Source: Hespellia sp.
GTDB lineage: Bacteria > Bacillota > Clostridia > Lachnospirales > Lachnospiraceae
Assembly (NCBI GenBank): GCA_028693555.1
Contig: JAQUVD010000005.1
Location: 54,106-118,105 of the forward strand
Length of the DNA stretch: 64,000 nucleotides
Direction of reading: 5' to 3'
The position numbers and the translations under genes were made by a program. The notes beneath the pieces are model-generated. The model saw only the letters and a program-made list of their open reading frames with translations. It searched no databases and had not been told where the DNA came from. Positions 54,368 to 63,114 of this stretch are shown one piece after another; positions within the stretch are counted from its first letter, which is position 1; the number at the start of each line of letters is the position of its first letter.

Positions 54368-54427
54368 ACCTGCATTCCTCACTTCCTTCATTTGCAGCCT
54401 ATTCTAAAGCATGAACCAGGGTGAGAG

Positions 54428-56434
54428 TCAATAGATAAACCAATACTTTACAAGTTTCCATTCACCAAGCTGATTTTTCACCTGTTTTTCCGCTCTTGTG
54501 TAAATTTCATACATCCTGATCTGCTGCTCTTTCTCCTGACTGCGATTGTAAAACAAACTTTCCTGCACCCTTTGATAAATCCAAAGCCATTCTTCATCTG
54601 AGATATACCAGATCTTCTTCTGCATAAATGCAAATGCATCTGAACTCAAAATATCTTTCTCCATCTTTTTTTTCATTTCTTTTTCTTCCCTTCCTAGAAA
54701 AACTGCAATTCTATAAAGACGCCGATACATATTCTGCATTCCTACGCCCTTCGTTTTGAAAAAGGAACGTTTCATTCTGTTTCTTCTGACTGCTGCCTGC
54801 GCAACAGTAGCTATAAGTAAAACAAACAAAATAAGGATAACAACCAGTATACGGAAAACTACATCTGCCACATCATGCTCTGCATTTCCTTTCTTCTCAT
54901 CGCTTTGCTGTATGCTCACTGCCGGCGGATTGACCTGCTCTTCATTCCCGTTGTACGTCAGCGTGTGTTCTTTTACCACCCACGCCTCTCCGTTATACAC
55001 TTCACACCATGCATGCGCCATTGCTCCGGTAATTTTGGCCTGCCACGTACCATTGTCCTGCTGCTTAAATTCTGAAGGTTCCACCGCGTACCCTTGTACA
55101 TATCTGGCAGGATAGCCATAGAGACGGTAGAGTAACACTGCTGTTGTCGCATAGTGGACACAAAACCCTTTTTGATTCTCGAATAAAAAATATTCCGCGA
55201 AATCCTGACCTTCCGGTGTAATTCCCGGATTGTAGCTATAGACTGTATTTGCTTCAAATTCGTGACGGATGATGCTTTCTGTTTCATCCAACGAATTTGC
55301 AGCCTGTTCATCGTGAAATGCCCGCAAGCGTTCGATGTTATCCGGTAGCATACTGTCTCCGGAAAGCACCTGATCCGAAACCTCCCGTTGCGTCCATGCG
55401 CCACCATTATAATCCTCACCATACGTATTTGCCGAATATACTGTTTCCTCCGGCTGATCCGGCAATTCCAGTGTTCCAAGCTCTCCTTCTCGCGGCACAA
55501 ACGATCCAAGTGATTTTAGATTCTCCATATCCCCATATGCCGCCGACTCTGGCAACTGCTCCTGCTGCTCCTGCTCTTCCTTCTTTGTCTCTTCCTTTTT
55601 GGGCTCATCGACTGTTTTTCTTCTCTCTATTGTCCATTTTTTAAGCGGTGCTGCGATTTGATCCTCTGTCATTTTTTTCATACTTGCATAAACAGTCCGG
55701 TTCTCATTTTTCAGGACTTCAATCTGTCCGCCGACAAGCACAGACACTGCCATCACAGTGAATAAAACCACAATCGTAATCATTCCTTTTTTGAACGCAG
55801 CTCCTCCATAATCACAGCCTGTTAATGCAAAATAGACATCTGCTGCCAGCAGTAGCACACCGCACGACCGAACCGAAGGAAAACACATCTCTATCGCTGC
55901 AAGAATAACTGGCGCTGCCAACAATATTCCCGCAAAGAGTCTGCACCTCCCGGCTTTTAATACCACTGCAAGAACCAGCAGGATGGGCGTAAACAGTAAG
56001 ACCATTGCTGCCGCAAGCATTTTTTCGTCACTGATCCATTCACGAAAGTACAGACTCGATATGACTGCATCTGGGAACTGCGCCACATATGCATTCGCCA
56101 AATGATTGATTGCAGATGCAAACAGCATTCGGTTTTTCCAGATTACAAGTCCTGCCAAAATGCCGGCTCCCACCAGCCAAAGTAATTTTCTTTTTCGACT
56201 GAGCAATAACGTAACCACAAATGTAACCAGCCAAAGACCGGCAAACAGATATCTTTGATTGATTTGCAGCGACAGAAAGGAGTCTATTGTCATCCACCAT
56301 GCACACATCACAAACCAAACCATAAAAATCTGTATGACAAAAAGCAGTCTCCGTCCTGTTTTCGTGGACTGGGTAGACCGCTCACGACTCTGTTTTTTCA
56401 AATACAGCCGTCCAAAATGATGTCTGCCATTCAT
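54428..56434 (-). CDS. Transglutaminase-like membrane protein (TgpA type)
   Basis: This 668-residue protein has about seven N-terminal membrane segments, an extracellular transglutaminase-core domain and a further helix (about 535-560) before a cytoplasmic tail. The catalytic cysteine lies in NQKGFCVHYATTA and the histidine in GAMAHAWCEVYNG, in the order expected for the superfamily. It is the usual third gene of MoxR-DUF58-transglutaminase loci; the substrate is unknown. It begins 11 bp after the DUF58 stop. Confidence 0.9.
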   Translation of the reverse strand: MNGRHHFGRLYLKKQSRERSTQSTKTGRRLLFVIQIFMVWFVMCAWWMTIDSFLSLQINQRYLFAGLWLVTFVVTLLLSRKRKLLWLVGAGILAGLVIWKNRMLFASAINHLANAYVAQFPDAVISSLYFREWISDEKMLAAAMVLLFTPILLVLAVVLKAGRCRLFAGILLAAPVILAAIEMCFPSVRSCGVLLLAADVYFALTGCDYGGAAFKKGMITIVVLFTVMAVSVLVGGQIEVLKNENRTVYASMKKMTEDQIAAPLKKWTIERRKTVDEPKKEETKKEEQEQQEQLPESAAYGDMENLKSLGSFVPREGELGTLELPDQPEETVYSANTYGEDYNGGAWTQREVSDQVLSGDSMLPDNIERLRAFHDEQAANSLDETESIIRHEFEANTVYSYNPGITPEGQDFAEYFLFENQKGFCVHYATTAVLLYRLYGYPARYVQGYAVEPSEFKQQDNGTWQAKITGAMAHAWCEVYNGEAWVVKEHTLTYNGNEEQVNPPAVSIQQSDEKKGNAEHDVADVVFRILVVILILFVLLIATVAQAAVRRNRMKRSFFKTKGVGMQNMYRRLYRIAVFLGREEKEMKKKMEKDILSSDAFAFMQKKIWYISDEEWLWIYQRVQESLFYNRSQEKEQQIRMYEIYTRAEKQVKNQLGEWKLVKYWFIY

Positions 56435-56445
56435 CTTCTACACCC

Positions 56446-57477
56446 CTATAATTGCAACAGCTCCTGCTTTTTTCCGTTTACCAGAATGTTTTCGTTTCCC
56501 TTGATTTCAACAATGCTGCTAAATATACTTCCGCGAAACGCATCCGCATAATATTGTTCTGACATCTTTTTATCTCTGCACGGCTCCTGCTGCATCAATC
56601 TCTGTATCAGTTCATACACCGCCTCTTCGCTGTCAATCTTCTGCTTTACGACCTGTCTGTTTTTCTCTTCAAACCACGCTGCCATGTGAATGCATCCTTC
56701 TTCTGTCAGTGTAATGGACAGCGACGCCACGGTCTCTATCAGTTGTCCGAATTTCATGCCGTCCATTCCAATGTCCGAAAGATCAATCCACAAAAGAACG
56801 ACACATCCCAAAGGATATCCGTTCTCCTTAATCATCAGCTCATCTTCTTTCGCGCTGAGCTTCCAGTGGATTTTGTGAATGGAATCCTGCTCCTGATATT
56901 CCCTGATCTGATAGATTTCAGAGGGGTCCTCACCGCCTTTTTCTGCAGAGAAATCATCCGCATCTGTTAAAAACTCCCGTGTCCGCCTGCTGATTTCCAT
57001 TGGAATAAGTGAAAATTCCGGCCATATCGCAACCTTTTCGATCTGATGTTGCGGAATTGTTGTCATGAAAATTCCGAGGAAATCATACAGACAAAGCTTT
57101 TGAACAGAAATTTCCATGTTGCCGCACTCATCTGAAACAAACTCATATCTGCTGATTGTATCAATCCATTTGCACATGGATTGCCCCGAAAAACTGTTTT
57201 TTACCGAAATCCGGATTCGATACCGTGCATTTTGAAAGATAGACTGATTCTTTACCTTCACACCAATACGAATCGGGGTCTTTTTCTCCCCCATAGCCGG
57301 AATCTGCACGAGTGAAACTTCCATATTCTTCCTCAGATTTCGAATCGAAAGAAAGGAAAACACAGGATAAATAATTTCTAATGCCAGCAGCCATGATGCA
57401 CTGCTCTGGTCATAAACAAAAAACCAATAGCAGGTAAGAATCACGACAAACAGATAGCCACATAATCGTTTTATCAT
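56446..57477 (-). CDS. DUF58 protein
   Basis: This 343-residue protein has two N-terminal membrane helices (about 4-40), a beta-rich part and the DUF58 signature IREYQEQDSIHKIHWKLSAKEDELMIKE near residue 195, followed by a von Willebrand-like fold. DUF58 proteins accompany MoxR ATPases and are thought to help assemble or activate surface protein complexes. AGGAGG lies 5 nt before ATG 57477. Confidence 0.9.
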   Translation of the reverse strand: MIKRLCGYLFVVILTCYWFFVYDQSSASWLLALEIIYPVFSFLSIRNLRKNMEVSLVQIPAMGEKKTPIRIGVKVKNQSIFQNARYRIRISVKNSFSGQSMCKWIDTISRYEFVSDECGNMEISVQKLCLYDFLGIFMTTIPQHQIEKVAIWPEFSLIPMEISRRTREFLTDADDFSAEKGGEDPSEIYQIREYQEQDSIHKIHWKLSAKEDELMIKENGYPLGCVVLLWIDLSDIGMDGMKFGQLIETVASLSITLTEEGCIHMAAWFEEKNRQVVKQKIDSEEAVYELIQRLMQQEPCRDKKMSEQYYADAFRGSIFSSIVEIKGNENILVNGKKQELLQL

Positions 57478-57486
57478 CGATTCCTC

Positions 57487-58419
57487 CTAACGTCGTTTCA
57501 AAGTGGGACGCTCCACCTCCTCCAGAATCTCCCAAAGCAGATCTTCTATCCGGATATGACCAACTCTTGCCTTTGTCGTCAAAACGGTCCGGTGCGCGAC
57601 AACATCTGTAAATATCACGCTTACATCCTCCGGGATCACATAATCCCGCCCATTGATATATGCACAGGCTTTTGCCATCTTGCAGAGTGCGATCGTTCCT
57701 CTTGGGCTCATCCCCATCTCGATTTCCTTTTTCTCTCTCGTTGCCTTTGCAAGCTGTGCGATATACAGATACATGCGATCATGCACATAGATTGCTTCTA
57801 CTTCTTTCTGCATTGTAAGTAAATCTGCAGTCTGGATTACATTTTCAACATGCTCGGTCGACCTTCCAAGCTGGTTTCTCTTTAGGATCTCTATCTCCTC
57901 TTTTACCGAAGGGTATCCCATCTTAAGACAAATCATAAAGCGGTCCATCTGAGATTCCGGCAGTAGCTGCGTTCCCGCGCTGCCTGCCGGATTCTGTGTC
58001 GCGATAACAATAAACGGTTCTCCCGTCTTTCTTGTTACACCATCCACCGTCACCTGCTTTTCTTCCATTACCTCAAGAAGTGCTGCCTGAGTCTTCGGTG
58101 ATGTTCGATTAATTTCATCCGCCAACAGCAGGTTGCACATCACGGCTCCCGGCTGATAGACAAACTTTCCAAGCTCTTTCTTATATATTGTGAATCCAGT
58201 AAGATCAGACGGAAGAACATCCGGTGTGAATTGCACACGCTTTTCTAAAAGACCAAGCGCCTTTGCAAATGCAACTGCCATTGTGGTCTTTCCAACCCCT
58301 GGCATATCCTCTACTAAAATGTGTCCTCCCGCCAGAATCGCCATCATCGTCTTTCGAATCTCCTGCTCTTTTCCGACAATCGCTTTTGTAATTTCTGTGA
58401 TTACATGCTCCACTTCCAT
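57487..58419 (-). CDS. MoxR-family AAA ATPase
   Basis: This 310-residue ATPase has Walker A MPGVGKTTMAVA near residue 40, Walker B LLLADEINR, the sensor region VIATQNPAGSAGTQLLPESQMDRF and a C-terminal lid. MoxR proteins act as chaperones that mature von Willebrand-domain partners. It leads the operon with DUF58 and the transglutaminase protein. GGAGG lies 8 nt before the ATG. Confidence 0.95.
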   Translation of the reverse strand: MEVEHVITEITKAIVGKEQEIRKTMMAILAGGHILVEDMPGVGKTTMAVAFAKALGLLEKRVQFTPDVLPSDLTGFTIYKKELGKFVYQPGAVMCNLLLADEINRTSPKTQAALLEVMEEKQVTVDGVTRKTGEPFIVIATQNPAGSAGTQLLPESQMDRFMICLKMGYPSVKEEIEILKRNQLGRSTEHVENVIQTADLLTMQKEVEAIYVHDRMYLYIAQLAKATREKKEIEMGMSPRGTIALCKMAKACAYINGRDYVIPEDVSVIFTDVVAHRTVLTTKARVGHIRIEDLLWEILEEVERPTLKRR

Positions 58420-58490
58420 TCTTTGATCCTCCCTTGTATTTCATATTACAAGACAGTTATATTTTATCATGAATGTTTTATAATGTCATT

Positions 58491-60347
58491 TTATTCTTCT
58501 TTTTCCATCAATTCCATTGGCTCGCCTTTCAGTATCCGGTTCACATATTGATGATGCATCACAAATGCGCCCGCTATCACAATCACGCATCCCACAAGAA
58601 TGCATACACCTTTCACCTCACCGCTTATCTGGCTTGTAAATGCAATTGCCTCTGCCGTGCCACTTGAAAATGTGGTGTCATACATACTCTTACTCTCCAC
58701 TTTTTTTATCACAGAATCCGTCATCAGAAAGCTCAAAATACCACCTGCTGCCACACCGCCGGCCATAACCAGGTACATCCCCGACAGCATCGACTTTCTA
58801 CACTTTTTCTTACTCATGCCTAGCGCACGTTCAATAAAGATGCGGTTTCTCTGCCTGACAATCTGAAGATGTCCGAACAGTGCCAAAATAACCAGTGTCG
58901 CAATACCGCCGCCCAAAAGCAGGATATAAGACATCATCTCGCGATCCTTGATTGCATTTTGAAAAGCGCTGTATCCGCCATCATAAAATGTAATGTTCAG
59001 ATTATCTATTCCCTGTTCTTTCCATGCTTTTTCAAATTGGAGAGTCGTACCATTTGGAATCTGAAAAACCGTTGTTCCGATACTCATTGGTCCATCCGTC
59101 ACAATATTATTCGACCAGTCACCGGTCACCGAACGATATGGAACAATGACTTCATAAGGGGCAAGTCCAAATGCGGAATCCTCCAATGCTTTCATTTCAT
59201 AGATTCCGACAATCTTATATTCATCATTGTCAAAAACCTGATACGGTTCAAAATTGGCATTTAACATTTCCATATTAAAACTCCCACCGCCATCAACCGA
59301 AAAGTTCTGACTCGGTGCCGTCTGATACATCGCATACAACAGTGGTAATGAGATCGTATCCCCCACGTTCAGCTCCATTAATTCTGCAAACTGCGTAGAG
59401 ATTAAGCAGACATCCGATCCGTTCTTATACTCCTCTTCATTTATATCGTTTCCGGCTTTGACTGCTGCCTTTTTCGTATGAAATGCCATCAATTGATTCG
59501 TGCTCTCCACCGGTCTGACCGGAAGCATACTCCACATCGTTTTTGTCATGTCTGATTCACTCTCATACATCCATGCCTTTCCATGTTTTGTCTCATAGAA
59601 TCCATCCGTCACTTCCTCAAATAAAATTTCTCCTGCCTCTTTTCCAATTGGTTCATCCTCTATCGTATATTGAGACGATCCTATGCTCATCATTTGCATG
59701 GGATCTGTTTCCGAATAAAGCAAGCCATTCGCAATCGCTTCACCTACATCCTGTGACGAGCTTATACCGCCTAATTCTACAATGTATGTCTTTCCAGCCT
59801 CCATTGTATCTGGGTCTTTATGATAGATATCACCAATATAGATATCGTAGTTCAGTAGTTCTGATTGTCCTGATAATACCTTTGTTACATGAACCTGAAT
59901 GGAATCCACTGGTTTCGTCTCATTCGCAACCACTTCTGCCACCGTATAAACAGAATGTCCTCCCCCCACTTTATTCCATACTTTCTCATCCAGTCCCGGA
60001 TACAGAGAAATGAAATATGGTCTTTTTTTTGGTGGAAGCAGATAATCAGCACCCTCAAAATCAAGTACAGAAGCCTTCGTCCATTCCCCATATATTTTCT
60101 GTGTATAATAGGCATATCGGTCCTTATTATTATTCCATAATTCTTTCACTTCTACGCTGTCCGGAATCTGTTCCACTGTTCCGATTGTGGTAAAGCTATC
60201 CTCGAATTCCACAATATCCCTCTGATTCCACCAGAATAAGAGCAAACCCAAAATAAAGAGTGCCGTTGATACCGCGATTAATAAGAACATTGCCAACGTT
60301 CGAATCGGAGTCCGAAACAATTGTTTCATACTATTTCTGAAAATCAT
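58491..60347 (-). CDS. FtsX-like ABC permease
   Basis: This 618-residue protein has one N-terminal helix (about 15-38), a large external domain (about 40-470) and three C-terminal helices ending near residue 600, the MacB/FtsX type IV layout. Such permeases use the partner ATPase to do mechanical work on lipoproteins or peptides outside the membrane rather than classical transport. ATG 60347 has AGGAGG 7 nt upstream and follows the ATPase stop by 2 bp. It probably pairs with the MerR-FtsX fusion as the second half of the complex. Confidence 0.88.
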   Translation of the reverse strand: MIFRNSMKQLFRTPIRTLAMFLLIAVSTALFILGLLLFWWNQRDIVEFEDSFTTIGTVEQIPDSVEVKELWNNNKDRYAYYTQKIYGEWTKASVLDFEGADYLLPPKKRPYFISLYPGLDEKVWNKVGGGHSVYTVAEVVANETKPVDSIQVHVTKVLSGQSELLNYDIYIGDIYHKDPDTMEAGKTYIVELGGISSSQDVGEAIANGLLYSETDPMQMMSIGSSQYTIEDEPIGKEAGEILFEEVTDGFYETKHGKAWMYESESDMTKTMWSMLPVRPVESTNQLMAFHTKKAAVKAGNDINEEEYKNGSDVCLISTQFAELMELNVGDTISLPLLYAMYQTAPSQNFSVDGGGSFNMEMLNANFEPYQVFDNDEYKIVGIYEMKALEDSAFGLAPYEVIVPYRSVTGDWSNNIVTDGPMSIGTTVFQIPNGTTLQFEKAWKEQGIDNLNITFYDGGYSAFQNAIKDREMMSYILLLGGGIATLVILALFGHLQIVRQRNRIFIERALGMSKKKCRKSMLSGMYLVMAGGVAAGGILSFLMTDSVIKKVESKSMYDTTFSSGTAEAIAFTSQISGEVKGVCILVGCVIVIAGAFVMHHQYVNRILKGEPMELMEKEE

Positions 60348-60349
60348 AA

Positions 60350-61024
60350 TCAAGCCTCCTTTTCCAGTAGTTTTCCATCTCTCATCTGATACTGAACATC
60401 CGCTAACGCTGCGATCTGTTGATTATGCGTAACTAGAATTACCGTATACCCCTCCTGCTCTACCAGTGCTCTGAGAATCCGAATAATGTTGTCTTCGTTC
60501 TCGGAATCTAGATTTCCTGTCGGCTCATCTGCCAGCAGAATATCTCCGCCTGCTGCCATCGCTCTCGCAATTGCAACACGCTGCTGCTCACCTCCGCTCA
60601 TGGTCTTTGGAAAATGCTTTTCAATGCTGTCTGCAAGCCCCACTTTCCTGAGATATTTTTCAGCCTTCTTCCTCGCCTCTGATTTCTTCATCCCATTTAA
60701 TTCCATCGGGTACATCACATTCTCTAATGCAGTGAGCAGTGGAAATAGCTGAAACGACTGATAGATGACAGCAACTTCTTTTTGCCGGAGCCGGTCCCTG
60801 TCCAGCTTTTTCATCTCTTTCTCATTTACATAGATTTCACCTTCCTGTGGCAGATCCAGCCCTGCAAGAAGTGAAAGCAGTGTACTCTTTCCACTTCCGG
60901 ATTCCCCTGTGACTGCATAGAATTTTCCTTCTTCAAAAGAGACACTGACATCTCTTAGCACCGGTGCCTCCCGATACGAATTACGATAGGCATAGCTTAC
61001 ATTTTCTACTCTGATTTTGCTCAT
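60350..61024 (-). CDS. ABC ATPase, MacB/LolD type
   Basis: This 224-residue ATPase has Walker A GESGSGKST near residue 43, Q-loop YQSFQLFPLL, signature MSGGEQQR and Walker B ILLADEPTGNLDS, with H-loop VTHNQ. The GEQQR and PTGNLDS forms are typical of the type IV exporter ATPases paired with FtsX-like permeases. ATG 61024 has AAGGTGA 5 nt upstream; earlier in-frame codons overlap the preceding gene's end without a ribosome site. Confidence 0.94.
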   Translation of the reverse strand: MSKIRVENVSYAYRNSYREAPVLRDVSVSFEEGKFYAVTGESGSGKSTLLSLLAGLDLPQEGEIYVNEKEMKKLDRDRLRQKEVAVIYQSFQLFPLLTALENVMYPMELNGMKKSEARKKAEKYLRKVGLADSIEKHFPKTMSGGEQQRVAIARAMAAGGDILLADEPTGNLDSENEDNIIRILRALVEQEGYTVILVTHNQQIAALADVQYQMRDGKLLEKEA

Positions 61025-61073
61025 ACCATTCACCTTACAACACGATTTTCTCATCGATGCTGCCCCTTTCCGA

Positions 61074-62975
61074 TCATGAATCATGCCCCATTTGGACACT
61101 CTTATTAGGAATCATCTGCCCGATTGCAACAAATACACCAACCGCATAGCTTCCCATAAATAACAGAATCATCTGAACAAACAGACTGCTCACCGGCACT
61201 CCAGGCAAAAGAACCAAGAGCACTGCTCCTAAAAATCCACATGAAAACAAACTCATCTGCTCCATCATATAACTGCCTGCAATGCTTTTTCGTTTTACAC
61301 CCAACATCCGCATGATGATGACTTCACTTCTGCGGCTCTGTGTGATCAGATATGCAACAATCACACCAATTAATATAATTAATACCAGTATCAAAAGTAA
61401 AAAAGACTGCAGCATATTCTGACTGTGTCGCAGCCTGTCTGCCGTTTCGATAAATTTCTGATCATTCAAAGATACTGCGTTTCCTGCATAATCGGTTTCC
61501 AGTTCTGTTTGAATTTCATTGAATCCAATATCCATGAGCTCTTTTTTGAGAGCATTCAGTTCCTTTGGATTTTTAACACAGAAAGATACTGCATTTGCAT
61601 AGTAACGCTTTTGTTCGTTCTCATACCATTTTTTCACTCCGTTGAGCGGCATGATGATATCAGACAATGCTTCATCCGAGCTCTCATTCGTCATTTGATA
61701 CGTTCCAACTATCTCCAAATTTGCCGAAAGAAGTGGTAACTGAATCAGAGCTTGTTGTTCCGGGTCCAGCCAGTAGTAATAAGTATCCAGATCAATGGCA
61801 TCTCCAATTTTCAAGCCTTGGTTTTTTGCAAAATCCTGATTCACCATACAAGTATCAAAGCTTTGTTCAAAGCTTTTAACATTATAAAGATCATTCCATT
61901 CGACCTTTACCTTCTCCATCTTTTCATTTAAAAGTGCTTCGTTCATTCCGCTGATCGTGCACGGTTTTTCCGAATCATGTCCCAGCATTGCGGATAAGTT
62001 CGCTTTTTCCATGTAATTTGCAATATAAGGAGAGGAAGCAATTGCCTCCAGATAGTTATCCTGAATCAGTATGCCGTCATCTAATGTTCCATTCTGGTTG
62101 TAGATGCGCCCCTCAATCAGCGTTCTTTTTGGTAAGATATCCTGTTGCTTTTGTACGTTACGGAGTGAACCTGTGTAAGCCGCCAGCAATAGAATCATAA
62201 ACAGACTGAACAACACGCTGAGTACGCTTCTCCACTTATGTGCTTTGATATTCTGACCAACTGAATGTAATGTATATAGAAACTGTCTGCGATTTTCCGG
62301 CATTGCGATTTCCTTTGAATCTTCCAGCGTTAGAATCACAAGTGTGGACATCTGTCTCTTCTTTCGGTCGGATGTCAGTTTCTTTTTACTGATCTGATAC
62401 GTAAGATTTTGGTGTTGAACCAGAATCCCCTCTTTTTCTTTTTTCACATCCCAGTCTTCTCCCAAACTGTCATGAATCACCGCCTTCAGACTTTCCGACG
62501 TAAGAATCTCTTCATCCGTCACGAACGAATACTGCCTGATTCCTTCCGAAGCCACAAGTTTTTTGTAGTCCTCTCGAAATCCTCCAAAACCACCCTTCGC
62601 GTGTTGCTCATACTCCATTCGCCCCAAATACTCTATTGCAGAAATATCTTTTCCTGCCACACATTCCTTTTCCATCTGTTCACAGATTCGAAGTGCTCCC
62701 TGCAGTTCCTTCTGCTTATCCGTCAGGCTTTCCTTTTGCGTTCTTAGGACCTCTTCTAAAGAGATCTCCTTGCAAAATATTTTCGAGATATCTTCAATCG
62801 GAATGGACAGCATACGAAATAGCTTGATGTACTCCAGTCGGTCTACATCCTCCTGAGAATAATCACGATACGCATTTTCCTCTTTCCGAACGGGGTGAAG
62901 CAGCCCCATCTTCTCATAGAAGCGAATATTCTGTCTCGATATTCCGGTCTTTACTTCCACTTGTTTTGTATTCAT
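61074..62975 (-). CDS. MerR regulator fused to an FtsX-like permease
   Basis: This 633-residue protein begins with a MerR DNA-binding domain (TKQVEVKTGISRQNIRFYEK, residues 3-70) and a dimerisation helix (about 75-105). It continues through a 140-residue cytoplasmic linker into an FtsX-like permease: helix about 250-267, external domain about 270-505, and three helices from about 515 to 622. The frame is continuous, with no internal start needed. ATG 62975 has AAGGAGG 7 nt upstream. It may sense a ligand outside and control its own operon from the membrane. A MerR-type promoter with a 19-bp spacer lies directly upstream. Confidence 0.9.
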   Translation of the reverse strand: MNTKQVEVKTGISRQNIRFYEKMGLLHPVRKEENAYRDYSQEDVDRLEYIKLFRMLSIPIEDISKIFCKEISLEEVLRTQKESLTDKQKELQGALRICEQMEKECVAGKDISAIEYLGRMEYEQHAKGGFGGFREDYKKLVASEGIRQYSFVTDEEILTSESLKAVIHDSLGEDWDVKKEKEGILVQHQNLTYQISKKKLTSDRKKRQMSTLVILTLEDSKEIAMPENRRQFLYTLHSVGQNIKAHKWRSVLSVLFSLFMILLLAAYTGSLRNVQKQQDILPKRTLIEGRIYNQNGTLDDGILIQDNYLEAIASSPYIANYMEKANLSAMLGHDSEKPCTISGMNEALLNEKMEKVKVEWNDLYNVKSFEQSFDTCMVNQDFAKNQGLKIGDAIDLDTYYYWLDPEQQALIQLPLLSANLEIVGTYQMTNESSDEALSDIIMPLNGVKKWYENEQKRYYANAVSFCVKNPKELNALKKELMDIGFNEIQTELETDYAGNAVSLNDQKFIETADRLRHSQNMLQSFLLLILVLIILIGVIVAYLITQSRRSEVIIMRMLGVKRKSIAGSYMMEQMSLFSCGFLGAVLLVLLPGVPVSSLFVQMILLFMGSYAVGVFVAIGQMIPNKSVQMGHDS

Positions 62976-62993
62976 ATTCACGCCTCCTTCCAT

Positions 62994-63028
62994 TTACAAT
63001 GTAAGGTATCTAGTCACTATACAGTCAA
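62994..63028 (-). promoter_or_regulatory. MerR-type promoter with palindrome over the -10
   Basis: TTGACT (63028-63023), a 19-bp spacer and TACATT (63003-62998) fit the stretched spacing of MerR-controlled promoters. The perfect palindrome TTACAATGTAA (62994-63004) covers the -10 box. The leader to the fusion gene is only about 16 nt. Confidence 0.6.
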
Positions 63029-63063
63029 GTATGAATTGAAATTTATCTTACATTCTTGACAGC

Positions 63064-63099
63064 AAAAAAGGAAATGCGGTAAAATTTCACTACATTTCC
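63064..63099 (-). terminator. Terminator after the ABC-2 permease gene
   Basis: On the minus strand AGGAAATG and CATTTCCT pair, with an inner GTGAAAT/ATTTTAC stem, followed by TTTTTT. Confidence 0.88.
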
Positions 63100-63114
63100 T
63101 TTCTGAGTTTATTC

